Of a stretch of 64,000 bases of DNA, positions 23,641 to 37,689 are shown in pieces. A model generated the notes under the pieces. It searched no databases, had not been told where the DNA came from, and saw only the letters and a list, made by a program, of their open reading frames with translations. The position numbers and the translations under genes are program-made. The stretch's first letter is position 1; every line of letters begins with the position of its first letter. Source of the DNA: Eumeta japonica (Eukaryota > Arthropoda > Insecta > Lepidoptera > Psychidae). The stretch is taken from NCBI GenBank assembly GCA_005406025.1, contig BGZK01000887.1, forward strand, positions 124,001-188,000. The letters run 5' to 3'.

Positions 23641-26600
23641 ATGAAATTGTATGTGATTAGTATTATATAGTTTATGTTATAACAAACAAACAAAGAGTAA
23701 ATTACTCTTAACGCGGCGAAGTGACTTTTCGCTCGACATATTCTAAAATTTATTTATGCGTCTACCTACACGTAGCTTAATTTAAATAAACATTTCATAT
23801 TTTTTTATTGACACACTATTTCATGTTGTCATATTTTGTTTTAGCTTAGTTCTTTCCAGAACGTCAAAAACGATTTATATATATATATATATTGATTTAC
23901 TTATTTGTTTTTAATGTATTTTAATGCTATAGAATATTTAATAGATAGAAACGTTATGTATTGGTAAATTTATTATATTTTGGCCCCCACTTCGCCCGTG
24001 TTAACTAAGGTACATTTCCAAATATTTTATACATGTTTCAATTTAGTTTCACTCTCAATCTTGCCTCTAATTCCGTTTTTAAACCCAATGCCGTTCTTAT
24101 CCAAAATAAACAAAACATAATTTTTTTCCCGTAACTTATATTGTGTATGTAAAAATAAAATATAATGATATGTGAAATGAATAGCCACATAACAAAAAAA
24201 TTTAAATAGATATAAGTTTGTTAAAAAAAAACATCGAATAATTGTATTTTGAAAAAGTTGGGTATCTTATATGAACTGTTATACGGTTAATGTTAATGCA
24301 TATAAATGCATCTTCTATTACATGGGTTGTCGTTGAATAACTATTTAAAAGTACAACAATTTTTTTAATGTTACTTTTTCTTTTAGGCCTAGATTTTGTG
24401 GTTTACATACATCCAAAATTATACATTCACTTACTCACCTCTAACTTTTGAACTACATTCTTAAATAATGTGAGTGAAAAGATATTCATAGAGACGTAAA
24501 CAAATTCGATGAAAATTCTTCTGAAACGGGTTTTTCAAGATGAGAACAATTTACAGTTTTCAATATTTACAATCTATTCACATAAGAGCACATATGCGAA
24601 ATTTCGTTCTATAGGTAGAAATATTTACTTGTGGCTAAATTATTTTACCTCGACTTTATTCAATTTTGTTTTTTTTTCGCAAATTGTATAATATTTAACA
24701 ACATAAGAAATGTCGTTCTGTCCTTTTAATGCGAACTTTTCTTCGTTCTGATTTTTGGTACTGAACTCCGGCTGCAGAAGTTCCACTCCCAACTGGGCCA
24801 ATATTTTTAAGTTATTGCATAGCTTCTATCGCGGGCCTTGAGCGTGGAGACCGAATCCAGAAATTCCGTAACGAAAATAACCTAGCACCCCCCACTCCGA
24901 CCGGCACAGCGGTGATACTTTTTACTTTTACCATCTATCGATGAATAGCAGAACTTTTAATGACTTTTTTGAAATATCACGCTTGTCTCTTTATTTCACC
25001 AACTCGCCTCTAGGTGGCATTGGTTGTATCGGCGTTACTGCATATGCATAATCCCCCTCTTCATCCCGCAATCTGGTGACTCATGCCTGCTTAGAGTTTC
25101 GGCGTTAGGGCACCTCCTCAAAAAAATACTGTATAAATAAAATAAATGAATAATTATAATTGCATAAGTTGATAAAAAATACTATACAATAGCTTTGCCG
25201 CGGCAGTCCCCGAGTGCCACACGTGTTTTTTTTTTCAATTTTACCATAACACACCCCTTTGGAGCGTCCAATACATTTCTTCACATATTGTTTTCGAACG
25301 GGCGCAGATAGGACGAAATAGGTGAAAGCGATGTGACGTAAACGGAGCACGGAATAAACCTTTCCGCCGAGCCGTAAAAATCACAATTTCACAGTTGCGA
25401 AGTCGCGAAAGTTCCACTTTGTTCCAAGGATAGCGCAGATATAAACAAAATCTCGAGCTAAATGGAAGCCAAGACCGCACTTTGTTCGTTCGTGTTGTGT
25501 CGCCATTGCGGTTTACGTTTGGCAACTTCGCGAGAAATGCGCGAAGGGTAATAATTATTAACGGCAGGTTCAACTTTGTTATGTTGTAACCTTACCTGAT
25601 AGAGATTTAGTATGTTGGTTTCATCATTAAAATGCAAAATTTTGCATTTTACGTTTAAGGGAAAGCGGAGCATTTTAATATTTCAATTGTATTCCGTTGC
25701 ATCGTTGAAGCCACATGTCAGGCCTTCGTCTCAAAACAGCGATCGCATACTATGCCCTAAATCATATACCCTGCACTACGCATTTTGAAATGTACTAAAA
25801 GGAATTAGATTTTTATTTAATACTTGCTCTGGAACTCGCATATTCTGACAACGCATTTCATATGACGGGAAACCATATTCGAGGAGTTGAATGACGCTGA
25901 CGTGCTTCTGAAACGGCAAATTACACTTTATTTCAATCTTAAATTACCTCATTGAAGTACAAGTTAAATAAAGGCAGCATCTTATACGTCTAAAACGGCC
26001 CCACTTTAGACCCTCAAATTAGTGCTACCGTCGGCAACGCTAGTTTAAGAGCAGGTTTCGTAGCAATCATTTGTGTTTTACGGTATTTTATATATAATAG
26101 CTATATATTTAAAAATAGCAAGAATTATAGAAATAGTTGTCACAATTGACAGAAATACTTTGCATAGATGAGCATTGAATTCAAAAGAGTTTTAATCATT
26201 TATAGAACTAAATATTTCATTTAAAGAATATATTAATAAAATATATGTGTTCTAAATTTATAACGTATATATTATGTTATAAATCATACAACAATTTTTT
26301 GTATTATAATTGCTATATGTTCTATAATATATGACAGTTATAATTTATGATTGTCATATATTACACAACATACAATAATTTGAACAACATTTGATATAAA
26401 GAACTATTAGTGTCATTACAATTAAAATTAATTGTTATCTGTGAAATATATTTAATATCATGCAAAATATATTATGAATGTAAAACTTTAGTATAGATAC
26501 CAATAGTGACGCCAATGAAGGACAAAGAAAAAAAATGCTTCATTTTGGAATACAAGAACTACAATATACTCCTACTTCAATGAATGTCCTCTCATATTTA

Positions 26601-27909
26601 TAAAGATTAATAAACTAATTGACTACGTAGAAATTTTTTCCAAATCTATTACTATCCGTTCGTTTGTACGTTTAGTTTTATTTAAAACTACTACTGAAGT
26701 GTAAATATACTACGCTATAGATTACATGCAGTTTTCATTTTATTAAGAAAAAAATCATTCCCGAAGATTTTTATGAATAACGCATTTTTATTATTACATT
26801 AATATATAATAGAGAAATCCCCGTGTTCAATAATCAAGTCGTAAAAAGTCGCTTTCAAGGCTTTTACTGGGCTAATGCCGGCTAAGCCATATGAAATACA
26901 TCATACTAATGGTTTATAAAATCGTAGGTTTAAGAAACATTATGTCCGTCTAAGTCCAGGTTAACATGAACATATCTATCTTCTAAGAATAAACGAACGT
27001 AACAATTTAATGCTTCAGAGCTTAATCCAAAATATGAAAGCTTTTACAAAGTTAGTTTGACTGACATTTTAATGGTTTTTATCCAATTTGAAATGTTAAT
27101 TACATTAAATAATAAATGCACATCAAAATTTTCCTTGACACCATCAACTATATAATGAAATTTGAAAATCCCCACCTCGTCGGCCTATCTCTACGCACTA
27201 ATTCCAAAAATAACTACACTAGTTTTTTTTTTCATTCTATTTTCATTAAAAGATAGACCAATTAACGATTTAGTGTACATTGGCCGATCTAAGATGATAT
27301 TTTTTAGTAAATCAGTACAAATTATTCCTCGTAATAGCTTTCAGCATCTCGTTCAGCATCTGAGCAATAAAAATCGTTAAAACTGCATGAAAATAATGCA
27401 AGTACATTTTATTCCTAAATATTACATAGCAAAATCCGACTATATGACTTTTTTATAAGATTAATTTTTCATTAATTATAAAGAATATGTTATTAAAAGA
27501 AAAAGATAATCGAAAACAGCACGCATCATAATGTTTCCATTTAAATTGATAAGAAACAAAATTACGTTCCTAAATCACTTTTGACAAATGCTTCGAATTA
27601 CAATTCGTGCAAAAATGTGTAAAGTGCCACCTAGAATATACTATTGTAACTATTGCGCTCAAATTTCTCCCGGATAGATATATATTTTTCCATTAGTCTT
27701 TATCACTATAGCGTAGTTAATAGTCAGTGAGATGATCTTCAAACCAAACTTAATTCAAAGAATTTACTGTTTTTCGTAAAAAACCATTAGGTATTAGCAA
27801 ACGATGATCAGAATGATGAGTATATATTTTTTTAAATATTTTCGCTATACTATTAGAGCGTTCAGATTGTATGTGATGTTTTTAATTTATCTCATTTTTT
27901 TATTTACTA
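23641..27909. other. Gene-free stretch with a GC island and a hexamer array copy
   Basis: A (AT)n run lies at 23877-23892. A weak hexamer array copy (CTCAATCTTGCCTCTAATTC type) lies at 24045-24105. 24750-25570 is GC-richer and includes three overlapping minus-strand frames (25105-25673) with no family resemblance. 26050-26480 is extremely AT-rich and holds an 11-bp-arm inverted repeat (AATATATGACA / TGTCATATATT) near 26327-26363. No exon was recognised. Confidence 0.4.
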
Positions 27910-28190
27910 TTTTAAAGAGGGATTCGGGTTTGGTCGGAGTCAAGAATGAAAACGTGATCGAAATCCGAATCGGAATTGAGAACGAGACCGGAATTAAATG
28001 CAGAATCCGGATCGGTGTCGAGAAATAAACCAGGATCGGAATCAAAGTCGGAACCGGGATAGAGAACGGGACCTGTACCGGAATCAGAACTAAGACAGGG
28101 AAAGAAATAGTGGAAAAAATCTGAATCGATCACGAATTACTACTTCATTCTATGCCCATGGAAAGTGGGCGAATGTTAATCTAGAATACA
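27910..28190 (-). repeat. Degenerate hexamer array with flank, copy 4
   Basis: About 220 bp with a clear six-base beat: GGAATC, GAATCG, GAACGA, GACCGG, GGATCG, GTGTCG, AAGTCG, GAACCG. Read on the minus strand it begins after CCATGGGCATAGAATGAAGT at 28145-28175, the same kind of flank as in the 12.8 kb copy. The 73-codon minus frame (Ser-Asp-Pro-Gly rich) is a product of the repeat, not a gene. Confidence 0.75.
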
Positions 28191-29334
28191 ACATTATTCT
28201 CATAAATACAATGTTCGCATAGTATTTCATATTCGCATAATAGAAAACTGTTATGAAATGCATGCACCAGATAGCTAAACGCACCGCAAGTACGTTCAGG
28301 AGGTTTATTTTGTTGCACTTGCTCAGAAATATGCGGACCGATTAAATAACATTTCGATATTATTACGATTTAAATTTTGATGACATTCAGTATCGATAGT
28401 TTTTATAATCACTTTACACCGCTATTAAAGTCAAGAAATACGTCTCTAAAACTAATAAAGTTATCGAATGCCATCCGTCCATTGTATAATATGTGAAGAA
28501 ACATAGGAGTGCTCTATCAGAGATCGCCTACTCGATTTCGAATTCAACACGAGGACAACACGAACGATACACGCGTATCGGCGATATGGTTTCCACATCG
28601 ATTTCCAATTCGCAGCGAGGCGTAGCTCCGTGACCCGGATAGGCGTGAAGCGTGCCCGCTGCTCGAGCAAGCCATCGCCTGCAGGCATTGATTGTACTTC
28701 GCCTACGCTAGAACTCCAATTAACTAGTCCCTCTCTTATTAGAGAATCCATTTGAAAAGGTTTGTTCAATTACATTATTATACTCAAAGTTGAAATACGA
28801 CAGAGTGCAATTTTATAATGCACAGTACGAGTACGTGTGCATAATTGTGTTACATTAAATAGCTAGTACAAGGGCTTAAGACAGTTTTATATTTTATTAA
28901 TGGATAAATCAATAGCATGCACATTCAACATATCTATTAAAATATAAAACGTCGGTTGCAAACTTTAGAGAAACTTTCTTAGAGAAGCTTGAATAAAATT
29001 CAAAACTATAGAAAATCTTTAACATTTTGACATTTCCATAATCAATACATAAAATGAAACAGTAGAACTGAATGTACCTGTACATTGAAGGAATGCAGAG
29101 GATTTTTAATTTTTTGTCCGTCTGTCATTTTACGCACATCTCTAAAATATTACGGATTTAAAAGCGGTCTTTTCGAGTCATAGGCCTTGACTTGGAGCAG
29201 AAGACAGGTTTTACTTCATTTAAAATGGTTGTCAAGAAAAAAATATAATAGGAACGGAAGGATGTACAATGTATAATATCATACATAGAAAGGTACACTA
29301 CTCCCGGACAATTTATCTCTTGTTTGGAATTTGA
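28191..29334. other. Intergenic stretch with GC-rich block
   Basis: 28500-28740 is rich in GC and CpG and is open on the minus strand for 102 codons (28461-28769), but the product resembles nothing I know and has no splice context. Conserved non-coding DNA or a relic are both possible. Confidence 0.35.
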
Positions 29335-29660
29335 ACAAATTGGAACCGGGAGCGATATCAGAATTAAAAGCGGGAAGGGGCAGAATCGAGAACCAAAACC
29401 GGAACTAAAACTGAGAACGGGAATAAAGTCAAATTCGAGTGTTAGATCGAGACTAAAATCAAAAACGTGACCAGGATTGAAATCAAAAACAGCACCCAGG
29501 CCGACGTTGAAAACGGAAACGAGATTGTAATCGACAGGAAGGTTTTACCACATAAAAAATTATAGAAGTACGTTCTATATCCACATGGACGAAGCAGCGT
29601 GCAGAATACAAATCTTTGAATATACCAATTTTTTAAGCTATGATGTAGCCGTGTCAAAAA
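29335..29660 (-). repeat. Degenerate hexamer array with flank, copy 5
   Basis: 29335-29535 shows a six-base beat (ACCGGG, CGAGAA, ACGGGA, TCGAGA, ACGAGA). On the minus strand it follows CTTCGTCCATGTGGATATAG (29577-29596), an AT-free version of the retroelement tail that ends CGTCCGCGTGGATATAGAA in other insect copies. Confidence 0.65.
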
Positions 29661-31959
29661 CGAAATTTTAAATGCCCAAGTAGGGGTTCATTTGTAACTC
29701 TCCAAATAAATTTCAACGTTTTAATATGTTGTTAAATATAAATTATTACTGCGTCAATTTTAACGTTATTTCACAAAATTGGTAATAACGAATAGCTGAC
29801 ACAGGAAAATTTCTATAAAAGATACATTTTTTTTCTCGAAATTTGTCACGTTAGACAGTTCCCCTCCGCACTTGGATGTTTTTAAACACAACACACAACA
29901 CGATGCCACGAGCATCGAGTTGTGTAAAAATGACATCTGTAAAACGGCCATCTTCAGGCATAATTTCTTATAATAGCAATACTTTTAATGAAGACCTTCG
30001 AGAAATGATTGCAGCTTTCCCAGTGTTGCAAACGTTCATGGGTGGCGACACCCATTTTACTGTATAATGATCCACATGCTTGACTACCTCCTCAATTAAA
30101 AATAATTGTTCCTTTATATTAGTATTTATTAGTTTTTTTAGACTATTTGCTGTTTCATCTGATGATACAGCACATATCCAAATTATTAGAAACCCTAAAC
30201 TTTTCCAATGAAACACTGGAACAAAGGGCGATTCGCTTTTGAAATGTACAAACACATTTAACAAGTAGTACCTATGTATTCAAGCACACGATTAATTTTC
30301 TTTTAACATTTTTTACGTAAGGTATCAACTTTTCTCCGAATATGGTATTTTACAAAACTTTAATATTATTTGAATATCTGTTTATGGAATCTGCTTTGTC
30401 TGAAATAACAAAATATTTTCCTCGTTTATGTTTATTTCAAAACAGGCAAATGAAAAACTAAATGAGGAAACGAGTAAATAGTGCTTCAGATAAAATTAAA
30501 AATAGACAGCGGTAGTAAAAAATTGTAATTGAAATAATTTATCAAAAGGATGCATTTACATGAAAGGATTCATATACCTGTACATTCGCCCATTTTCGCC
30601 GAGATTAATCGATACACGGCCCTATTGGTACAATTTTTTTTTTTATTAACAAAGTAATGATTTAATTTTTGTATGGACTATAGAAACCTTTCGACTTGGT
30701 TATTTCTTCTTTTTATATTTAATGCCCTATCCAACGTTGTCTAAACGTATTAAATATTTTACTAATCTGAATTGTGAAGTTCTAAACTGTGTACCCCAAT
30801 AACTATAACATGTATCGGCTTCCATAGACAATTTCTTCTAGAAAAATGTCTATAACAGACTAAATAATATTGGAACGAGCCGTTCGGGCCTGAATTTAAT
30901 AAATTTTTTCACTGGACAATGAATATGAAAATAGGGTCAAGATGGATTCCGTCGTTTAACTTCGAAGGTGAAATTTTATTCAATCGTAATTCCTTCTCGA
31001 CAGTATCCGAAATATTTGACTTGCAAAAGGAAATTACGTCGTCGGATACTCTTTTTTTTTTATTTCGGCATTCCGAATTCGTGCCTTCCCAATACATTTC
31101 TCGCTTCGAGAAACTTCTCTCATTAACTCGTCTCGTTTGAAATGATAACGGAATTTTCCCGCCCTGTTTCCCCATTAAACTTTTACATGGAATTTACATT
31201 GCTGGTGCATGTTTTTTTTAATGCAAAAAAAATACCTTGTAAGTGTCTCGGAAGTTTCCGTTTCAGCGCCGGATAGTTTTTGCTCGACCGTGGACGAGGC
31301 CGCGTCTTCGCCGCGAATCGTAGCTTTAATTGAATTCCGACAGAAATGTATAGACCTCAATTTCGGGAAGATCCGACATAATCTCGCCGGGGTCGGATGT
31401 GGGCGGAATGGATTCGAGTCCAGGTGTGAACTCGACGCCGTATGCGTCGGCTGAGCTTAATGGAAAATGTCAGTCGGATGAAATTAATCCCTCGGAAATG
31501 CCCATTAACTAACAATGGGTAATGCATTTTTTTATCATTTTCCCGTTTCCGGCTTTTGAAAGTTCCGAAAACTGTTTTTAGTTATTTTGTTACGTTTATA
31601 TTTTTTACAACATCGAATTATTTTTATTACACGTAATTGAATCAATTTCAAAGAAACGTGTAAAAACAAACCAAGAGCATATGGGACCATGCTCAGTGTA
31701 GGATTCCGTGGCCGTCACTACAAAAAAGTGCACTAAAGAAGTAATTTTGTATTAGTTTTGTAATGTTTCTTCAGTTTGAAAGGGTAAATGATAGGTTTTG
31801 ATAAATAGTTACATAACATTTTTTTTATGCGAAGTCGATATTATGTTACTGTAATGTATTATTTATATTAATGTATTTACCTAAGCACATAGTTATGTAT
31901 TAAATTTCAAATGCGTTAAAACAAAATTAAAATACTATATTCTCAAAATGTAAAAATAC
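29661..31959. other. Gene-free stretch with GC-rich block
   Basis: Overlapping small frames on opposite strands at 29876-30264 are not convincing genes. 31230-31460 is the most GC- and CpG-rich block of this part and is open on the plus strand for 81 codons without family resemblance. It may be a conserved regulatory element. Confidence 0.35.
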
Positions 31960-32550
31960 GTTGTGAAAATGTGCACTAGCAAAAGAGCGTATTTTCATGG
32001 CACTTACGTCCTTTTAATGACAAGCGCAGTTTTTTCGGCAATAACTCGAAAACGATATGGCCGATCATACTGAAAATAATTTTCTTCGAATTACTAAGCA
32101 TTGTCTATGTATTTTTTAAAATATTTTTTGGATATACGTTATAAAAATAAAGGAGAGGATTTTTTATATTATATTTTTAATAATTAAGTGAGTATTTCCG
32201 AAAATATTCACTTAATCAATAAAAAATAAAATTGTAAAAACCTTAAACTGTTTTTAAAATAACTATCGAAATATGTACCACACGTTGACGTTTACTGAAA
32301 AAATATTTTTTTCATGATCTGATACATGTATGGAATGCCCCCCTAGAGATATTTATTTTTGCTATTTAACTACCAAACTAAGCGGTTATACAAGACTCTT
32401 ATAATTTAAATTTTATCTATATAGATTTTGTAGTTTTTAAGTAAAATGCCTATGACATACGGACAAACGAACGGACATGACGAAACTATAAGGGTTCCGC
32501 TTTTGCCATTTTGGCTATATAACCCTAAAATACAATTGAAGCATTTCTGT
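31960..32550 (+). repeat. Dispersed repeat ending in a GGGTTCCG...AACCCTAAAA tail
   Basis: The end reads GACATACGGACAAACGAACG and then AGGGTTCCGCTTTTGCCATT ... AACCCTAAAA. This resembles the common lepidopteran repeat GACAGACGGACGGACAG...AGGGTTCCGTTTTTACC...GGAACCCTAAAA. The upstream boundary is uncertain. Confidence 0.5.
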
Positions 32551-33744
32551 ATATCATACATTTACACAAAAAAAAGGGCAAACCTTTTCTTGACTATCGC
32601 TCAGACGGGTAAAAATAAACGTGAAATACTAAGCGATGATTAAAATAAAAATAATAAGAGAAAATTAAAAAAGAAAATTATAAAGTGGAAGGGGTAGGTT
32701 GTCATCGGATGCAGGACGAACTCCCTTACAGACGAGACAGCTTAAATTGTTATAAAATATAACACCACAAAATAAATACATGATATCTGACACCTACCCT
32801 AAATAAAATTATGTACATCTAAAACAAGAAAATGTTTGTCTATACGAAAATCGCATATTAATTAAAATATCCTCTTTGCAAATGGAATTACATATACAAA
32901 TTTGGGAGTCATGAAAATTTCATTCAATTTTTGTGCCAAAAAAAGGTGTCATGTACTGTTTTTTTCAAATAATTACTGAATAACTCCTTAAATATACTTA
33001 TATTTCAGTATAAATCTATAAATTATGGCGTTTACTGAAAAATATTATTTAATGTGAAAACTTTTTTGTTTTCAGGTATCCCCTTAAGAACTATCTTCTG
33101 CCTCTGCACAAATGCTACCAATACACTTAAGTTAATTCTACAGAAATTTTGCTCACGATTAAATCCTACACTGGATTGCATTGCATATCGATTTTTGAAT
33201 AATAATTTCATCGGACTATGTTTAAATTAATATATAATGTTTAAATTAAGATCAATATGTTCAACGTACTGACATGCGTCTCTCCGTCCAACTCCATCGT
33301 TTTTAAAATCGTGCAACTGCTACGTTTTTGAGATTAACTACAGAGATTAGTGGTACGTATTGTAAAAATATTTAAATACGAAAGCATTGTTATGAGGTGT
33401 CTGTGCTTTTAAGGTTTTAGTAGAAAAATTTCTTTAAGGACATTGGTCTTTTTTTATATGTGTTAAATCAAGACCTCTTGAACTTTCTTAGTATGCGGTT
33501 AAATTAAAAACAAAACTGACATACGGATACATTTTTTAATTATATATATTAAAAACATTAGAAGTGAAACCTTCAGAAAATTGAAATGCGAGAAAATGAG
33601 ACGATACAGTATCAGGACTCGATTGATTGTAGAGTATATTTATTATAATATTGATACCAAATGCAAAAGTTGTTTTTTACATTTTACTATTCAAGTTCAA
33701 TGTTTACAATTTGAACAGATACAATAAGCAGGTGCACATGAGCA
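32551..33744. other. AT-rich intergenic stretch
   Basis: Nothing recognised. Confidence 0.35.
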
Positions 33745-33900
33745 CACATACCTCTTTCTCTCGCATTCTATCTCATGTCATATTTTTTCTCATTCTCTCG
33801 CAGACATTCTATTTCATCTCACATTCTATCTTATTCTCCCGCACGCTAGATCCTATAGATGTGTCCTGTCGCTTTTTCGCTGTCGCTTTTTCGTTTCATC
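33745..33900 (+). repeat. Pyrimidine-rich degenerate short tandem repeat
   Basis: Variants of CATTCTATCTCATTCTCTCG recur about four times at irregular 20-30 bp spacing. They are followed by a 14-bp direct duplication TCGCTTTTTCGCTG/TCGCTTTTTCGTTT at about 33870-33897. Confidence 0.55.
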
Positions 33901-34464
33901 GAGTTACAAATCACAACGGAACTAAAGAAGTTTTCACTTTAAAAGTTTATGTTTTAGTGACTCATAGTTTATGTTGCCGCAATATTTAATTTAATCGTAT
34001 TCAAAAAATGTGAGTCGTTTTGGTTTTATCACTTTGTAATATTTTCCGTGGGGTTCGTGATATAGGCAGTTAACTAACAGGTTCCAAAGGATTTTAAGAG
34101 GTTGTGTTTTGTGGCAGGTAGCAACTTTCATTCGGGACAGATACAAAATGTCATCGAATACAAAAATTACAAATGTATAAAAATATTTTTAACGACACAA
34201 GACTAACTTTTTGTTTCAACAACATATTGTCAATAGCAATGATTACTTTTTAATATCACAATTATATGGGGGGCGTTTCTCATAAGAGAAAAATCAGTTA
34301 TTTTTAACATTTCTCACAAAATTATTATTTAGTTTATAGGGAAAGGCTCTAATGTTTCATTGCTACCGATATCGATTATTTTCAAAACTTTTAAACAAAC
34401 TTTATCTTGTATTAGCCGTTTCATCCACTCATTATGCTCTGAGTAAATTACTATTAAGTATTTA
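33901..34464. other. AT-rich intergenic stretch
   Basis: Nothing recognised. Confidence 0.35.
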
Positions 34465-34560
34465 TTGTTTTGGATCCCGATCCCGTCCTCGATTTTGGAT
34501 TTAGTCCTGATTTCTATTCCAATTCCGGTCCAATACCAAACTTGGTCCTTCCTTGGACAT
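34465..34560 (+). repeat. Degenerate hexamer array, copy 6
   Basis: GGATCCCGATCCCGTCCTCG followed by GATTTAGTCCTGATTTC and CAATTCCGGTCC shows the same six-base beat as the other copies. Confidence 0.6.
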
Positions 34561-35469
34561 CACCGCTATTCTTCTGATTTCATACATATTTGTTTACTTA
34601 CAAAAATTCTCCTGTTTCGTATTCCAGTAGATAATCTACTTCTCCGTAAAGCACATTACTAAATTTTCACAACAAAGTAGTGCACGTTTGACATGTATAA
34701 AAATGTTCAACTTGTTTTACATATTTAAATTGTAAATGACCCTTCTGTTTCGACGCTGCTTTTATAATGAACACATTAAATCTAGCGCTAAAATAACTGA
34801 AACTATTGGGTTAGCATTTGCTGTAACCTGTAAAATACAAATGGTAGTGTCAAGAAAGTGCGAACAAGAAATAAATATCATTGATTTTACTGTTCAAACT
34901 ATAATCATTAATTTTATACAATTATTTTTATTGTCTTGGCGCAAAACATTTATTATTTTAATTGTTCCCAATTGAATTCTTGAAATACTGGTAGATGAAT
35001 ATTAAGTGATCATTGACAGATTCGGTATGAACTCAGTCAGAGAGTAAACAAAATGTAATATTCCTATCTAAATACTATTCTATTAGACTAAACGTATACA
35101 GAAAACGTCTCACTTATGAAACTGATAAAAGTAGCATCATTTTACGTCCTCGCGGTATCCTCGGGTGCATTGTTGAATTTTTGTCAATGTAGAAGAATTT
35201 AGTAATTTAAAAATCAAAATGAAATCATCTAAAGATTCTTCTATACAAATGATATCTTTAAATTAATTTAGCTATATAATGTACATTCGCTTTGGATCCG
35301 ACAGGGTTACTTTAATACCTTCCAGAAATGTGATGTGTTACCACACAAAATATATAACATTAAAAAGAAAAACATTTTCGAGACATTTTTCATTTAACTA
35401 AATTAACAGAATATTCTCTTATTTTTTTATTTTTTTTTTTCTTTGCCTTTTATAAGAACAAACAAGCAT
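34561..35469. other. AT-rich intergenic stretch
   Basis: Nothing recognised. The 79-codon frame at 34736-34975 has no family resemblance. Confidence 0.35.
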
Positions 35470-35765
35470 GCAAGTGGCCACCGCCACCCATGGACATTCA
35501 TAACTCCAGAGCAGTCACCAGTGCGTTTCTAACCTCAGGGGTGATGAAGGGGGAGTGTGATGATGGAAAAGGGAGAGGGGTTATGGAGGGGAGTGAGCCA
35601 CCGGAAACTCTCATTCACTTAATGAAATACAATAGCGAAAGCTGTTACTTCACATCTGTATTTTGTGAGTGTGGATATTTCACCGGTCGAGCTGGCCCAT
35701 TTTCGTGCTGCAGCCGAGTTCACCACAGCATGGCTGACCTACGTCGATTATTAAATTACACTCGA
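35470..35765 (+). mobile_element. Retroelement 3' tail, CCATGGACATT family
   Basis: Starts GCAAGTGGCCACCGCCACCC then ATGGACATTC. Later it has TGTGGATATTTCACCGGTCG followed by AGCTGGCCCATTTTCGTGC. Both parts match, from memory, a very common lepidopteran retroelement tail. Related fragments lie at 38740-38975 (minus) and 59480-59545 (plus). The 100-codon frame through it is not a gene. Confidence 0.6.
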
Positions 35766-37143
35766 GTTACCTTTACGCATTTTCAAACTTAGTAAATACA
35801 GATATATAACGCTGTGGTATATTGTGTCAATCTTTTACGCATATAAATGTGTAGAAAGTCTGAGATTAATACTAAATTTAAAACATGATACAAAGAGTTT
35901 TTCAATCTTTTTGTGAATGAAAATTAATATTTACTATAACCACAAAAGTTTTATAGATTTTTGGTAATAAATAAAATGTCAGATGTGTTTGTCAATCTAA
36001 CTGGATTTTAGGGATATATAATCTTTATTTGAAATGTAGCAAGCAACTTTTCGACACTTTTGGTGCTTAGGTGAATAATATATGGAAGTATAGCAATGTT
36101 CTCGGATTATGATGAATCCATTGTTTACTCATACAGAGACACATTCTAAAAAGTTTAAGAATTTCATATGAATTCATGATAAGGACAAGGTGCAAAAAAT
36201 ATCGAGTTTTGGTAAGGCACGTCATTAGACTTTTTATTGACATGTAAAAAGTGTATAATAATCTTTGTCAGGGGCGTGCTTGGCAATTATATTACCATCC
36301 CTGTTTGTTTCATTACAGAAATGATAGGAAAAAAATCCAAATGGAAAAAAGTATACTGCTGATGTATCCGTTCCCTCTGCGCTTTCTTTACTCTGAGGCC
36401 TTCTTGTATGCTATCTTTCCTCTGAACGTCAGCCACATGCTAATGTTTGCGCGTGATTCGCTACAGCGCTCAAACAATAATCAATAGTATATTGAAACGA
36501 TTTAAACATGCAGCACTAGATCGCTTGTAGCGACCAAAAAGTTGAAAGCGCCTAGATGTTTGCGGCACATACAGGTTTCGTTCACCACAGTATAACGACA
36601 TGTCGCTTCTATAGATTGTACATTATAAGTGTAATGTAAATTAATATTACAATATTTAATATTTACAGTATTTTGAAAATTTTTATCCAGATTCACACTT
36701 CGATTTAATATTTCGTAATATAACGCCGTTCATTATACGCCCATATTTTACTAAAGTCAAAGCCACACTAAATGAGGTGTACAGATTGCAAAACAAACTA
36801 GTTGAACAGAATGAGTTAAAGATCGGGAAATTATTTAAAAACCAAAAAAAGCAAGTTATTTCATAATTTTAAGTTTTCACTTCTGTCTGTAGTCCCGGCT
36901 GTTTATAGTTTTTTTTATTCATTTGTTGTGTGCGATATCATGTATAACAAAGTCCTTGACATAGTAATCGTATCACAAAATTTGTGTCATAAGATAAATT
37001 ATCTACATTTTGACTAAAATAGTTTAAAGTATGATATGTATAATAAATTAGGCTTGGAAAAGAAACCTAGATAACGATCATCTTTGAATGTCATAATCAC
37101 TTTACGTTACAAGTTCTTGTATTATATTTTATAATGTACTAGC

Positions 37144-37174
<31 letters not shown>

Positions 37175-37689
37175 TCACAAATATTCATTATCTCATCATT
37201 TTTTAGAGCCACTTTGTCAAAGAAAGCATAGTAATTGAAGTAGCCGTTTCTAAGAAAAATAGTTTGGAACGTGTTCTAAAATTCACAAAATCACAACCTG
37301 AGCAGCAGCTGACGATCGTTTGATCGAACGACAACAGCAACGATTAACCGGCGGCCTCATTATCTAAAAGAAATCGATTTCTGATTTCGCATGATTTTAG
37401 AATTATTTTAGTAATCTCCAAGTTGATATTTCGAAATGCTAATTGTCTTTCTATTAACAGTGTTGCCTTTAAAATGAAATCACTAAATTATCAAAATGAA
37501 GTTTAATCGCATATTTGAATTCAAAAACCGAAAATTACGCTCTCAAACCAAAAACTGGTCTATAGCGATTCTCAAGCGATTTACAATCGACTTTCCGTCA
37601 TCCGTATTTCGTATAAAGTGAATAATTGTTTTCTTTATGTAAGTCGTTAGATTAAATAAAATCTTTGTATATTTATCCAGGACCTATAA
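35766..37689. other. Gene-free stretch with (TA)n microsatellite
   Basis: A (TA)n tract spans 37143-37175. A fragment at 36850-36910 matches the repeat at 22060-22130. Otherwise nothing recognised. Confidence 0.4.

Noticed and set aside
27804..28133. Ser/Asp/Pro/Gly-rich repeat protein on either strand
   Set aside because: It is the translation of the degenerate hexamer array, which appears in several other places and on both strands.
28461..28769. 102-codon minus-strand frame in a GC-rich block
   Set aside because: Composition is coding-like, but there is no recognisable domain or exon structure. Kept only as a GC-rich block.
29968..30264. 98-codon minus-strand frame with a hydrophobic start, considered as a chemoreceptor exon
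   Set aside because: The pattern fits only loosely, the C-terminal signature is absent, and no splice sites or neighbouring exons were found.
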